A stretch of 64,000 nucleotides of DNA from UBA6168 sp041163745 (GTDB lineage Bacteria; Bacteroidota; Bacteroidia; Chitinophagales; Saprospiraceae). Of this stretch, positions 44,331 through 54,070 are shown in pieces. The notes below the pieces were generated by a model. That model was not told the origin of the DNA. It made no database searches and saw only the letters and a program-made list of their open reading frames with translations. The stretch lies in contig JBEAQU010000033.1 of assembly GCA_041163745.1 (NCBI GenBank), positions 1 through 64,000 of the forward strand. The letters run 5' to 3'. The position numbers and the translations under genes are program-made. Each line of letters opens with the position of its first letter. Positions within the stretch are counted from its first letter, which is position 1.

Positions 44331-44963
44331 GTGCTGTACCTCGTCAAGACCCCCCCCCTCCTGCAGCGCCTCCTCCCGACGGCCCGCTTTGTCGTACCGG
44401 ACGCCCCGAAGACGATCTTTCTCACATTCGACGACGGCCCGACCCCGATGGTCACCCCCTGGGTACTCCGGGTACTGGCGGATTACCAGGCCACCGCCAC
44501 CTTCTTTTGCATCGGACGCAACATCGCCCGCCATCCCGAAATCTTCCGAGAAGTCGTAGATGCCGGCCATTCCGTCGGAAACCATACTTACGACCACCTC
44601 GACGGCTGGAAAACAACCCGCCGGTCCTACCTGGACAATGTCCTGCAATGCGACCCTCTCCTGCCCGGACGCCTCTTCCGCCCCCCTTTCGGCAGACTCA
44701 CACCCGGCCAGTGGAAGCAGTTGCATTGTCAGCGGAGCGTCATTTTTTGGGATGTGCTCAGCGGGGATTTCGACACCGCCCGTACCGCCGGACAATGCCT
44801 CGCGGATGTGACGAACCATGCCGCCGGGGGCTCCATCGTCGTCTTTCATGACAGCCGGCAGGCCGCTCCAAGGCTTTTCGGAGCCCTGCCCGGCGTGCTG
44901 GAACACTTTTCACGCCGCGGATTCCGGTTCGAAGGACTGGCCAACCGAACCGGCACACCCTGA
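44331..44963 (+). CDS. Polysaccharide deacetylase (NodB-type)
   Basis: Carbohydrate esterase family 4 protein of 210 aa. Motif 1 TFDDGPTP (Asp catalytic base and Asp metal ligand, about residues 29-36), motif 2 HTYDHLDGW with both metal His, motif 3 RPPFGRL, and a late VVFHDS motif. The natural start seems to be GTG 44331 (MLYLVKTPPLL), as homologues of this short type begin that way. ATG 44256 upstream would add 25 unsupported residues. No signal peptide is seen, so its site of action on peptidoglycan or an exopolysaccharide is unclear. It is divergent from gltX. Confidence 0.88.
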   Translation: MLYLVKTPPLLQRLLPTARFVVPDAPKTIFLTFDDGPTPMVTPWVLRVLADYQATATFFCIGRNIARHPEIFREVVDAGHSVGNHTYDHLDGWKTTRRSYLDNVLQCDPLLPGRLFRPPFGRLTPGQWKQLHCQRSVIFWDVLSGDFDTARTAGQCLADVTNHAAGGSIVVFHDSRQAAPRLFGALPGVLEHFSRRGFRFEGLANRTGTP

Positions 44964-45065
44964 CCCGTCGGCACGCGCCGCCGGCCGCACCCCTCATTTT
45001 TTATCCGCAATTGTGTAACATTGCGGCACATCCCCGGTATCCGTCGCCAACGAACAGAATACATC

Positions 45066-46163
45066 ATGGACAAGCTCCTCGCCAGCTACGCTAACCTGCT
45101 CGTGCACTATTGCCTCGAACTCCAGCCGGATGAACGGCTGTACGTCAGCACGACCACCCTCGCCGAACCACTCGTCCGCGAAGTCTGGCGGGAGGCCCTC
45201 CGCGTCGGCGCCATCGTCGAAACCGACCTGTCTTTCCGGGAAAAAAACCGCATCCAATACCAGGAAGCCGGCACCGCCCATCTCCGGCATGCCCCCCTGC
45301 TTTACCGGCACGCCATGGAAAGCTTCGATGCCTACCTCCACATCCTCGCCCCCTTCAACCTGCGGGAAGACCAGGATGCGGACACGGAAAAGACCGCCCT
45401 CCGGCAGGCCGCCCTACAACCTTACCACCGTCTTTATTCCGAGCGGACGGCCGACCGCTCGATGAAACGGAACCTTTGCCAGTTCCCTACTGCAGCCAAT
45501 GCACAAGAGGCGGGCATGTCCCTGGAAGCGTACGAATCCTTCGTTTACAAGGCCTGCCTGCTCCACATGCCGGACCCCGCCGCCGCCTGGCGCGCGGTAC
45601 GGCAGGAGCAGCAACGTATCGTCGACTACCTGAACACAACCTCCCATATCCGATACCTGGGCAAGGACATCGACATCTCCTTCTCCACCCAAGGCCGCAC
45701 CTGGATCAATTCCGACGGCAGAACCAACATGCCCTCCGGGGAAGTATACACCTCCCCGGTCGAAGACAGCGTCAACGGTGTCATCCACTTCGGCTACCCT
45801 ACCATCTTTTCCGGTGCGGAGCTCGAAGGCATCACCTTGCACGTCGAGAACGGCACGATCACCCGGTGGGACGCCCGCAAAGGCAAATCCACCCTGGACC
45901 GGGTCTTCGACATCCCCGGAACCCGGCATTTCGGGGAAGCGGCCATCGGAACCAACTACAACATCGACCGGTTTACCAAAAACATTCTGTTCGATGAAAA
46001 AATCGGTGGCACCGTCCACATGGCCGTCGGTCAGTCCTATCTGCAGGCCGGTGGCCGGAACCAATCCGCCGTCCACTGGGATATGATCGCCGACATGACG
46101 GATGGCGGCATGGTCTTCGCAGATGGTCAGAAGATTTATGAGAACGGCCGTTTCCTGCTGTGA
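45066..46163 (+). CDS. M29-family aminopeptidase
   Basis: Cytoplasmic metallo-aminopeptidase of the thermophilic AP-T/AmpS type, 365 aa. Recognisable blocks are the metal-site segment NMPSGEVYTSPVEDSVNG (Glu and neighbouring residues, about 220-237), GTRHFGEAAIGTNYNI (HxGE, about 280), and the terminal VHWDMIADMTDGG with His and Asp. All metal ligands of the family appear present. ATG 45066 gives a start MDKLLASYANLLVHYCLEL typical of M29. A near-consensus TAACATTG box sits at 45016-45023. Confidence 0.92.
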   Translation: MDKLLASYANLLVHYCLELQPDERLYVSTTTLAEPLVREVWREALRVGAIVETDLSFREKNRIQYQEAGTAHLRHAPLLYRHAMESFDAYLHILAPFNLREDQDADTEKTALRQAALQPYHRLYSERTADRSMKRNLCQFPTAANAQEAGMSLEAYESFVYKACLLHMPDPAAAWRAVRQEQQRIVDYLNTTSHIRYLGKDIDISFSTQGRTWINSDGRTNMPSGEVYTSPVEDSVNGVIHFGYPTIFSGAELEGITLHVENGTITRWDARKGKSTLDRVFDIPGTRHFGEAAIGTNYNIDRFTKNILFDEKIGGTVHMAVGQSYLQAGGRNQSAVHWDMIADMTDGGMVFADGQKIYENGRFLL

Positions 46164-46312
46164 GCATCAGCCCTCCCCGCGGAAACACACCGGCGGATGC
46201 GGGAAAATAAAATCTGGGCATATGTCCGTACTTTTCATTATTTTCGCATCTCTTTTCGCACCAAGCTTATAAGGACAAAATATTTTTTCCCAAAACAACA
46301 CTGTTCATCACC

Positions 46313-47053
46313 GTGGAAAACAACATTGCATTCCTGGAACTGAAGTACGGAAACATCTATGGAGGTTTCCCCAATTTCTTTGCGATCGCGGAAGTCTCCC
46401 TGCTGGTTTTCGAAAGGCGCTCGAAGAAGATTTTCATCGAAACCTGGGTCAACAAAGCGGATGTCGACTACGTCAGCGTCTACTCCAAAACCAACGAACT
46501 GGGCCACACCGTCGGCCGCAACAAGGTCGTCGTCAACATGCGCTCGGGCAGGACCCGGCCTTTCCTCGAGGAGTTCAAGGTCGACAAACGGGCCCTGCAG
46601 TACTCTTTCAAACAACTCCGACCCGTGCACAGCCGCGTCAAGAAATTCCTCTTCGACGCCCTCCGCAAATACCAGATCGATACCATCATCACCTTCGATG
46701 GCCGGCGCGACATCTTCCTGTGCGAACGGGCCGGCGTCCGCTTCGGACGTATCCAGATCGTCGACCTCCAGAAGGAACTGAACAAGGAGACGGATTACCT
46801 CTTCTCCCTCAACAAACTGTCGGTCATCGTCAATTTCGATATGGACGGGTCCTACCTCCGCTCCACCAATGAGGAGTACTGGCTCCATCCCATCGCCGCC
46901 AAGCAGCTCCGCCCGAAATCCGCAGCCTGGGATGCGTCCCGCCTGCTGATGATCCACAACGAGTTCTACGACCACCGCACGGATTTTCTCCTCAAGGCTC
47001 AGCAGCTGCTGAACAAAATCCAGACCCTCAAGGATGTGGAGGAGGGTGGCTGA
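46313..47053 (+). CDS. Uncharacterised protein, possible RNase H/exonuclease-like fold
   Basis: 246 aa, soluble, GTG start. The N-terminus IAFLELKYGNIYGGFPNFFAI and the middle IDTIITFDGRRDIFLCERAG followed by QIVDLQKELN resemble, in spacing, the strands of DEDD-type 3'-5' exonucleases. However, the usual DxE at the first motif is LELKYG, so the first Asp is missing. I do not recognise the family with certainty. The protein may be a degenerate exonuclease or an unrelated alpha/beta protein. It stands alone, flanked by an M29 peptidase and a metal-binding protein. TATTTTCG at 46239-46246 may be its -7 box. Confidence 0.65.
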   Translation: MENNIAFLELKYGNIYGGFPNFFAIAEVSLLVFERRSKKIFIETWVNKADVDYVSVYSKTNELGHTVGRNKVVVNMRSGRTRPFLEEFKVDKRALQYSFKQLRPVHSRVKKFLFDALRKYQIDTIITFDGRRDIFLCERAGVRFGRIQIVDLQKELNKETDYLFSLNKLSVIVNFDMDGSYLRSTNEEYWLHPIAAKQLRPKSAAWDASRLLMIHNEFYDHRTDFLLKAQQLLNKIQTLKDVEEGG

Positions 47054-47073
47054 CGTACTCCGTTTTTTCAGCC

Positions 47074-47130
47074 TGCCCCGGGAGCGGCGCCGATCCGGTT
47101 CCGACACCTTCCCGAACCCGCTCCCGGGGC
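47074..47130 (+). terminator. Large GC-rich inverted repeat, possible terminator
   Basis: GCCCCGGGAGCGG (47074-47086) and CCGCTCCCGGGGC (47118-47130) form a perfect 13-bp stem with a 31-base loop, 20 bp after the preceding gene. No T-run follows, so classic intrinsic termination is doubtful. It could instead protect the mRNA 3' end. 47131-47314 shows no other gene. Confidence 0.45.
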
Positions 47131-47314
47131 AATCCAAGGCCTGTAGGGCCGCCCCGTCGACCGAACCCCGCATGCGTTTCACAGCCCACGGACTGTGGCG
47201 TATGTCGTTCCGCCTGCCCGGACATGGAACATCCCATTCTTCCGGGTGAACACCGGACAAAGCAGCCTGCTTTCCCGACACAAGCGCCGAACCTGCTCTC
47301 AACCACGACGGCCC

Positions 47315-48310
47315 ATGCTCAAACGGTATCTGCTTACTCCGCTGTTCCTGCTGTGCCTGCTCCTGCCTTCCACCTCGTACGCCGCCCTCCGAGTGGTGGC
47401 CACCGCCTCCATCTTTGCCGATATGGCCGCCAATATCGCTGGCAACCTGTGTGACATCCACACCATCGTGCCCGTCGGCAGCGACCCGCACCTGTACGAA
47501 CCGACACCGGCCGACGCACGGCTCATCGCTTCGGCGGATATCGTCCTGCGCAACGGCCTCACCTTCGAGGGCTGGCTCGACGACTTGCTCGAAAACGCCC
47601 CGCCGCATGTCGTCATCGTCACCATCACGGACGGCATCCAGCCGATCCGATCCGAAGGAGAAGCTTCCGCCGACCCCCACGCCTGGATGGACGCCCGAAA
47701 CGGATTGGTCTACCTCCGAAACATCCGCGACGCATTGGTCCGCTACGACCCTGACAATGCGGAGGCATTCGACTTCAATTTCCGGCTGTACCAGCAGCAA
47801 CTGTCCGGACTGGACGATTACATCCGGTCGCAGATCGACCGCATCCCGCCCGAACGGAGAATTCTCATCACCTCCCATGACGCCTTCCAATACTATGGCC
47901 GCCAATACGGCCTGCAACTGGAATCCGTCCTCGGCATCTCCACCGAAATGGAAGCCCGAACCGCCGATGTGGTCCGCCTGCGGTCGGCCATCACCCGCTC
48001 GCGCGTACCGGCCGTCTTCCTCGAAACCACCATCAATCCGAAACTGCTGCAACAAATCGCCAGCGACAACCTGGTCTCCATCGCCGGGCCCCTGTATGCC
48101 GATTCCCTGAGCGACCCGGACGGACCGGCACCCGATTACCTGTCCATGCTGCGGTACAACACCGACGTCATCGTCACCAGCCTGACCCGCCCGAACACCG
48201 ATGCCGCAACAGGCCCGTCCCACCCCCCGTACCCCTGGATCGGCTGGGCGGCGCTCGGTGCCGTCATGGTCCTCGGCTTCGCCTATGTGGCATGGCGGCT
48301 TTCCCGATGA
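47315..48310 (+). CDS. Metal-binding ABC-type substrate-binding protein with C-terminal membrane anchor
   Basis: 331 aa, ZnuA/TroA-like. Signal peptide YLLTPLFLLCLLLPSTSYA; metal ligands in GSDPHLYEPTPAD (His at about residue 59), DPHAWMD (His about 123), ITSHDAFQYYGRQYG (His about 189) and a late LRYNTDVIV Asp region. It is therefore predicted to bind Zn or Mn in the periplasm. Unusually it ends with a hydrophobic helix (WIGWAALGAVMVLGFAYVAW) and a basic tail, so it is membrane-tethered. No ATPase or permease partner lies next to it. ATG 47315 gives the signal; the frame is open from 47195. Confidence 0.85.
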   Translation: MLKRYLLTPLFLLCLLLPSTSYAALRVVATASIFADMAANIAGNLCDIHTIVPVGSDPHLYEPTPADARLIASADIVLRNGLTFEGWLDDLLENAPPHVVIVTITDGIQPIRSEGEASADPHAWMDARNGLVYLRNIRDALVRYDPDNAEAFDFNFRLYQQQLSGLDDYIRSQIDRIPPERRILITSHDAFQYYGRQYGLQLESVLGISTEMEARTADVVRLRSAITRSRVPAVFLETTINPKLLQQIASDNLVSIAGPLYADSLSDPDGPAPDYLSMLRYNTDVIVTSLTRPNTDAATGPSHPPYPWIGWAALGAVMVLGFAYVAWRLSR

Positions 48311-48325
48311 CCTTCCCGCCCCAAG

Positions 48326-48356
48326 TTGTCCAAACCATGCTTTTGCGCTACCTTTG
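48326..48356 (+). promoter_or_regulatory. -33/-7 promoter for the aldehyde dehydrogenase gene
   Basis: TTG at 48326-48328 and TACCTTTG at 48349-48356 are 20 bp apart, matching the TTG-N(19-21)-TAnnTTTG consensus of Bacteroidota. The start codon follows 36 bp later. Confidence 0.65.
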
Positions 48357-48392
48357 GAATCCGCATCCTTTCAACCGCCTGCTCCGAGTCCT

Positions 48393-49823
48393 ATGGAACC
48401 CGTACCTACACCCTCCACACCCCTCGACGCTTCCCAACTGACCGCCATTTTCGAGCGGCAGTCCGCCCACTACCTCCGGGTCGGCACCACCGACACCCGG
48501 CAACGGCTCCGGAAACTGGACAGCCTGCACCAGGCCGTCCTCCGACACCGTCCGGCCATCAAGTCCGCCATGTGGGCGGATTTCCGCAAGCCGCCCCTCG
48601 AAGTGGATGCGGTGGAAGTCTTTCCCCTCACCAGCGCCATCCGGCATACCCGCCGCCATCTCCACCGTTGGATGACTCCGAAGCGGGTTCCCACGCCCCT
48701 GGCCTTCACCGGATCCTCCTCCTGGATACAGTACGAACCCAAAGGGTGCTGCCTGATCATATCTCCCTGGAACTTCCCTTTCAACCTGTCCTTCCTCCCC
48801 CTGATTTCCGCCGTTGCGGCCGGCAACTGCGTCATACTAAAGCCTTCCGAAAAAACACCCCACTCCTCCGCCCTCATCGCCAAGATCGTGTCGGAAGTGT
48901 TCGACCCCAGCGAAGTCACCGTCGTGGAAGGAGAGGCTGATACCGCAAAAGCACTCCTGGAACTCCCGTTCCACCATATCTTCTTCACCGGCTCACCCGG
49001 CATCGGCCGCCTGGTCATGCAGGCCGCGAGCCGCCACCTCGCTTCCGTCACCCTGGAACTCGGCGGCAAATCTCCCACCATCGTCGACGAGACCGCCGAC
49101 ATACCCCTCGCCGCAGAACGAACCGCCCGCGCAAAATTCGCCAACTGCGGCCAGATCTGTGTCGCACCGGATTACATCCTCGTCCACGAAAAGGTTGCCG
49201 AGCGCTTCCTGGACCACCTGCGGGCAGCCCTGGCCGACAGCTACGGCTCCCAACCCGGACAGTCCGGTTCCCTCGCCCACCTCGTCAACGAGGCACACGC
49301 CCAAAGAATCCGGCACCTGCTCCGGGACGCCCTGTCCAAAGGCGCCCGCTGCTACCACGGCGGAGATGTACCCGACGGACAGTCCTTCGTCAGCCCCACC
49401 ATCCTGACCCAGGTGCCGGAAAACGCCCTGGTCCTGCAGGAGGAAATCTTCGGCCCCCTGCTGCCGGTCCTGCCGTTCCGCGACCTGTCCGATGCCATCC
49501 GTTTCATAAACAACCGCGAACGCCCCCTCACCATGAGCATCTTCAGCCGCAACCGGCGGACGGTCCGAACCCTGCTGCAGCAAACCCGCGCCGGCGGCTC
49601 CTGTATCAATCACGCCCAACTCCATTATTTCATCCCCGACCTGCCTTTCGGCGGTGTCAACGGCAGCGGTTCGGGCAAAGCCCACGGCTGGCACGGATTC
49701 GAATCCTTTTCCAATGCCCGCGCCATCTACCGCCAACATACCTGGGGGCCGACAGAACTCTTCAAACCCCCTTACACCGCTTTCAAGCAGCGAATCATGG
49801 ACCTGACCATCAAATGGTTATGA
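48393..49823 (+). CDS. NAD(P)-dependent aldehyde dehydrogenase, class-3 like
   Basis: Enzyme of 476 aa oxidising aldehydes to acids. Nucleotide-binding block FTGSPGIGRLVM (about residues 206-217), general-base Glu in VTLELGGKSP (about 229), catalytic Cys in FANCGQICVAPDYIL (about 263), and EEIFGPLLPV downstream. The VAPDYIL context and the C-terminal FGGVNGSGSGKAHG match the class-3/fatty aldehyde dehydrogenase group. The length fits. Its stop overlaps an ATG of the chitinase frame (ATGA, 49820-49823). The physiological aldehyde is unknown. Confidence 0.94.
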   Translation: MEPVPTPSTPLDASQLTAIFERQSAHYLRVGTTDTRQRLRKLDSLHQAVLRHRPAIKSAMWADFRKPPLEVDAVEVFPLTSAIRHTRRHLHRWMTPKRVPTPLAFTGSSSWIQYEPKGCCLIISPWNFPFNLSFLPLISAVAAGNCVILKPSEKTPHSSALIAKIVSEVFDPSEVTVVEGEADTAKALLELPFHHIFFTGSPGIGRLVMQAASRHLASVTLELGGKSPTIVDETADIPLAAERTARAKFANCGQICVAPDYILVHEKVAERFLDHLRAALADSYGSQPGQSGSLAHLVNEAHAQRIRHLLRDALSKGARCYHGGDVPDGQSFVSPTILTQVPENALVLQEEIFGPLLPVLPFRDLSDAIRFINNRERPLTMSIFSRNRRTVRTLLQQTRAGGSCINHAQLHYFIPDLPFGGVNGSGSGKAHGWHGFESFSNARAIYRQHTWGPTELFKPPYTAFKQRIMDLTIKWL

Positions 49824-49882
49824 TTCATCCCTCAGCGCATGCCTCCAACCAAACCCGACCCGCGTCCCCAACGCCGACCGGT

Positions 49883-51343
49883 GTGAAAAACGTTGCGCCG
49901 CTCCACCGTTTCGTCCACCTGCTGGTCTTGCTCACGCTTTGGTTGCCTCCGGACACGACCGCCCAACCCTGCCGCGAAGTCGCCGCCTATTATCCCAGCT
50001 GGAAATGGTATTCCCGCAACAAGCTCGTCCGCCCGGAAAACATTCCCTACCATCGGTACAGCAGCCTCCAATATGCTTTCTTCAAACCGCTCCCCGACGG
50101 CAGCGTCCGCCCTTTCGACCCGGTCGCAGACAAGATCCTGCTCCTCGGAGAACTGACCGCCGATGCTCCGCCCGGCTACCGCCGCCAACCCGGCCTCGGT
50201 GACAAACGCTGGCACCAGGCGGAAACCTCCCTTGTCCACCAGGCTCACCGACACGGGGTCCGTATCCTGGTCTCCATCGGCGGATGGACCCTCTCCTCCC
50301 ATTTCTCCGCCATCGCCGCCCACCCGGTCAAACGCCGCCGCTTCGCGTCCGATTGCAGAAAAATTGTCGAGTTCTACCAGCTGGACGGCATCGATATCGA
50401 TTGGGAATACCCCGGCTACAGCCCCCAGAAAGGAAACGCCGGCGACCGGGACAACTTCACCCGCCTGTTACAGGAAATCCGGGACTCCCTGGACGACCTG
50501 CCCCCCCGGCTCGGCCGCCGTCCGCAGCTCACCGCCGCCTTCGGCGTGGCACCCGTCCGCCTCGCAGCCATCGATTGGGAAAAAGTCGGCCCCCTCCTCG
50601 ATTTCATCCACCTCATGACCTACGACTTCTACGGCGGCAACTACGGCATGACCAATCACCACGCTCCCCTTTTCCCTCCCACCAAAGGACTCGAAGGGTT
50701 CGACCTCCATAGCTCCGTCACCCAACTGCTGGACCTCCATGGCGTCCCTCCGCACAAGGTCAACATCGGCATCGCCTTCTACGGCCGGACCCTCCGGACC
50801 AAGGGCACGCCGGACCTTCATGTCAGCTCCAGCCGGACCAAGGACCATATCACCTTTCCCGAAGACGGCGGCACGCCGATGTACTACAACATCCTGCCAA
50901 AACTGGCGCTGTTCCATTACCGCTGGGACAGCATCGCCCAGGCGCCCTTCCTGCAAGGGAAAACGGTCAATACCTTCGTCAGCTTCGAAGACGAACAATC
51001 GGTGGCCCAAAAGGCACGATATGTCCTCCGGCACCAACTCGCCGGCGCCATCGTATGGGATATAACCGGGGATTGTCTCGAGGACCAGGCCTGCCCCGGC
51101 GTCGTGGACGACACCCCGCTCGCCAGGGTCCTGGCCCAAACCTTGTGTGAAGCGGATCCGCCTGCCCCCACCCCCTTGCCGCCGTCCCTCCGACCGCTCC
51201 CCTTCAGACCCGTCAAAATCTATCACAGGACTTTTGTCCCCCGCATCACGGATGGCCTCCTGCCGGCGGGAAACAGCCGAAAAAACAAGAAAGACAACAA
51301 GGTGGGACTTCGACGCCGGAAACAGGCCTCCACCCGCCGTTGA
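49883..51343 (+). CDS. Secreted GH18 chitinase
   Basis: Glycoside hydrolase family 18, about 486 aa from GTG 49883. That start gives a clean signal peptide (VKNVAPLHRFVHLLVLLTLW ... TAQ). ATG 49820, overlapping the previous stop, would add 21 residues. The catalytic DGIDIDWEYPG motif has its acid Glu at codon 50405-50407; SIGGW and MTYDFYGG are the other family blocks; the barrel ends with GAIVWDITGDC. It should cleave chitin-type beta-1,4-GlcNAc polymers. The basic C-terminus (about 460-486) has no sorting domain. It converges on priA with a 47-bp gap. Confidence 0.9.
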   Translation: MKNVAPLHRFVHLLVLLTLWLPPDTTAQPCREVAAYYPSWKWYSRNKLVRPENIPYHRYSSLQYAFFKPLPDGSVRPFDPVADKILLLGELTADAPPGYRRQPGLGDKRWHQAETSLVHQAHRHGVRILVSIGGWTLSSHFSAIAAHPVKRRRFASDCRKIVEFYQLDGIDIDWEYPGYSPQKGNAGDRDNFTRLLQEIRDSLDDLPPRLGRRPQLTAAFGVAPVRLAAIDWEKVGPLLDFIHLMTYDFYGGNYGMTNHHAPLFPPTKGLEGFDLHSSVTQLLDLHGVPPHKVNIGIAFYGRTLRTKGTPDLHVSSSRTKDHITFPEDGGTPMYYNILPKLALFHYRWDSIAQAPFLQGKTVNTFVSFEDEQSVAQKARYVLRHQLAGAIVWDITGDCLEDQACPGVVDDTPLARVLAQTLCEADPPAPTPLPPSLRPLPFRPVKIYHRTFVPRITDGLLPAGNSRKNKKDNKVGLRRRKQASTRR

Positions 51344-51390
51344 ACACCCGGTGCAGACGGGGACTCCGGAGCGGGATGCCCCGCCTGCAA

Positions 51391-53898
51391 CTAATAAGGG
51401 TCCACATCCACCTGCACCCGGATGCCGGAACAACCCTCCAGCTGCCGCATCTCCGCCACCGCCGCGGACACCGACTGCTTCGCCCGCATCCACAGCGCGG
51501 GATCCAGCTCCATCTTGACCATGACGTCCAACAGATACTGGTTCCGGACCCGCCCGACCGGTGGAATCGAAGGACCCAATACACGGTCCTGCAGCTCCTG
51601 CCGCAGCCTGTCCACAAAAAACCGGGTGCCGAGATTCAGCACGTCCGGCAGCTTGTGCCGCAAAGTCACCTTGACCAGCCGCGCGAAAGGTGGATATTGG
51701 AAAGCCTTACGCTCGGCTATTTCCCGCTCGAAAAAAGACTGGTAATCATGCCCGACCACATCCCGCAGGACCGGATGCGACAACTGGCTGGTCTGTATGA
51801 TGACTCTTCCGCGCTTTTCCTTGCGGCCGGCCCGGCCCGCCACCTGCACCATCAGTTGGAACGCACGTTCCGCCGCCCGGAAATCCGGAAATTGCAGCAG
51901 CTGGTCCGCACTGACGATGCCGACCAGCCCCACATTGCCGAAATCCAGCCCCTTGGTCACCATTTGTGTCCCGATGAGCACATCCAGTCTTCGCTCCTCA
52001 AAATCGTTCAGCAAACGGGAAAGGGCGTCCTTGGTTCGGACCGTGTCCTGGTCCATCCTCCCGATTCGGGCTTCCGGCAGATAGATCTTGAGCTCGTCCT
52101 CGATTTTTTCCGTACCAAACCCCTGCATCTTCAGCTCGACGCCGCCGCAGGCCGGGCATTGGTTGGCCACCGCCGCCTGGTACCCGCAATAATGGCACAA
52201 CAACTGCCGCCGGAACTGGTGATAGGTCAGGCTGACATCGCAATGTATGCACTCGGCATGCCAACCACAGGTCTGGCAACGGAATGTGGGCGCATATCCC
52301 CGACGGTTGCGGAACAGGATCACCTGCTCGCCCCTGGCGATGCTCTCCTTCATCCCTTCCAGTAACGAAGTCGAGAAATGACCCTGCAAAGGACGTTCCT
52401 TCGCCTCGGCACGCATGTCCACCAGTTCCACCGTCGGCAAGGCCAAACCGCCGAACCGGTCCGGCAACTCCACCAATCCGTACTTCCCGACCCGGGCGTT
52501 CCGGTAGCTTTCCACGGATGGGGTGGCCGTCCCCAACAGCACGTTCGCCCCGTGCAGACGGGCCAGGTATATGGCGGCATCCCGACCCTGGTAGCGGGGG
52601 GCCGGCTCCGTCTGTTTGTAGGATACGTCGTGCTCTTCGTCCACTATAACCAGCCCCAACCGGGTGAACGGCAGAAACAAGGCGGAACGCGCGCCCAGCA
52701 TACAGGATGCAGAAGGTCCGTCCGGTACCGGCCGCCCCCGGACGGACAGCCACCGCTCCACCCGTTCCTGTGGACTCACCCGGTGGTGATACACACCGAT
52801 CCGATCTCCAAAATGCCGCTGCAGTCGGCCGATGACATGCGAGGTCAGCGCCACCTCCGGCAACAGGTACAGCACCTGCTCCCCCCGGTCCATGGCCTCC
52901 TCCATCAGTCTCAGGTAGACATTGGTCTTGCCACTCCCCGTCACGCCGTGCAACAAGACGGTCCTACCGGCGGCGAAATGCGAGCGGATGGCTGCCAACG
53001 CCTCCTCCTGCCGCCCGGTCAACGCCTGTGCGGCAGCCAAGGCCTCCTCGTATCCGCCGAAGCGGCTCGCCTCCCGCTCGAACAACTCGAAAACACCCTT
53101 TCGGGCCATGGCGGCCAATACAGCTGAATCGACACCTGCCTTCTCGTACAAGAGGGTACGCAGGACCGAATCCTCCCCGGCCTGTTGCCGCGAGAGCTGC
53201 ACATATGCCAACAGCGCCGCCGTCTGCCGCGCAGACCGCGCACACCGGTCGAAAGCCTCCTGCAGCGTCCGGGGATCCTCCCGGTAAGGCGCCGCCAACC
53301 GGACACAGGACACCTTCCGCGGCTGGTAACGCTCGGACAGGCTCTCCTGCACCGCAACCACACGCCGGTCCATCATCCGCTTGACCAGCGGCATGACCGT
53401 TTTCTGCTGCAGCAGTTGCCGAACATCGTCGACAGACAGTGTCTCCCGGAACGTGAGCGCTTCATACACCAGGTATTCCTTGTCCGTCAACTCCGCCACC
53501 GGATCCCCCGCATAGTCGCCACACAGGACCAGTCGCCGCTCACTGCTGAGCTTCAGCCCGGCCGGCAGGGCGGCTTCCATCACCTCACCCAGGCTGCAGC
53601 CGTAATAGGCCGACAACCACTCCCAAAAGACCAGTACCTTCTCCGTGACCAGCGGCTCCTCATCCAAAAGCGACAGGATCGCCCGGGTCCGGTGACCGGG
53701 AGCCTGCCCATGCACCCGCAGGACCATCCCCCCGTACAGCCGGTCGCCGGAAAACTGCACCTCCACCCGGACACCCGGACATACGCCGGCCGCCAGCTCC
53801 GCAGGAATCGCATAAGTGTAGGGCTTCCCCACCGCCAGGGGCAGAATGACGTCGGCGTACAGGCCGTCGTGAGCGGATGGATGCAGGCTGGTCTCCAA
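51391..53898 (-). CDS. priA: Primosomal protein N' (replication restart helicase)
   Basis: 835 aa, the family length is 730-830. N-terminal DNA-binding domain (DVILPLAVGKPYTYAIP), helicase Walker A GVTGSGKTN near residue 316, DEEHD near 418, and the eight-Cys zinc region about 541-586 (FRCQTCGWHAECIHCD ... LLCHYCG ... CPACGG). Helicase motif VAGRAGRKEKRG follows. It restarts stalled replication forks with DnaB/DnaC partners. Only a TTG at 53898 serves as start before conserved sequence begins, as no ATG or GTG precedes residue 12; the start is therefore the first available codon. Confidence 0.95.
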   Translation of the reverse strand: METSLHPSAHDGLYADVILPLAVGKPYTYAIPAELAAGVCPGVRVEVQFSGDRLYGGMVLRVHGQAPGHRTRAILSLLDEEPLVTEKVLVFWEWLSAYYGCSLGEVMEAALPAGLKLSSERRLVLCGDYAGDPVAELTDKEYLVYEALTFRETLSVDDVRQLLQQKTVMPLVKRMMDRRVVAVQESLSERYQPRKVSCVRLAAPYREDPRTLQEAFDRCARSARQTAALLAYVQLSRQQAGEDSVLRTLLYEKAGVDSAVLAAMARKGVFELFEREASRFGGYEEALAAAQALTGRQEEALAAIRSHFAAGRTVLLHGVTGSGKTNVYLRLMEEAMDRGEQVLYLLPEVALTSHVIGRLQRHFGDRIGVYHHRVSPQERVERWLSVRGRPVPDGPSASCMLGARSALFLPFTRLGLVIVDEEHDVSYKQTEPAPRYQGRDAAIYLARLHGANVLLGTATPSVESYRNARVGKYGLVELPDRFGGLALPTVELVDMRAEAKERPLQGHFSTSLLEGMKESIARGEQVILFRNRRGYAPTFRCQTCGWHAECIHCDVSLTYHQFRRQLLCHYCGYQAAVANQCPACGGVELKMQGFGTEKIEDELKIYLPEARIGRMDQDTVRTKDALSRLLNDFEERRLDVLIGTQMVTKGLDFGNVGLVGIVSADQLLQFPDFRAAERAFQLMVQVAGRAGRKEKRGRVIIQTSQLSHPVLRDVVGHDYQSFFEREIAERKAFQYPPFARLVKVTLRHKLPDVLNLGTRFFVDRLRQELQDRVLGPSIPPVGRVRNQYLLDVMVKMELDPALWMRAKQSVSAAVAEMRQLEGCSGIRVQVDVDPY

Positions 53899-54070
53899 GA
53901 AGCAGTGTTTGTCATGGCCGGAAGAAACCGTCCGGCCGCCGGCAGAAAAAACTTCCGACTTGCCGCAATCGCAACAAGTCTGTTTTTAAAAACGATATTT
54001 TGAAGGATATTTGCCCAGGCTGTCCTGTCGGATGGAGGCCTTTCTCCTTATGTCAACAAATATCGGAAAT

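Noticed and set aside
46238..48223. 661-codon open frame on the minus strand
   Set aside because: It spans two plus-strand genes and their gap, with no domain and a Gly/Val/Asp-rich composition typical of antisense frames in this GC-rich DNA.
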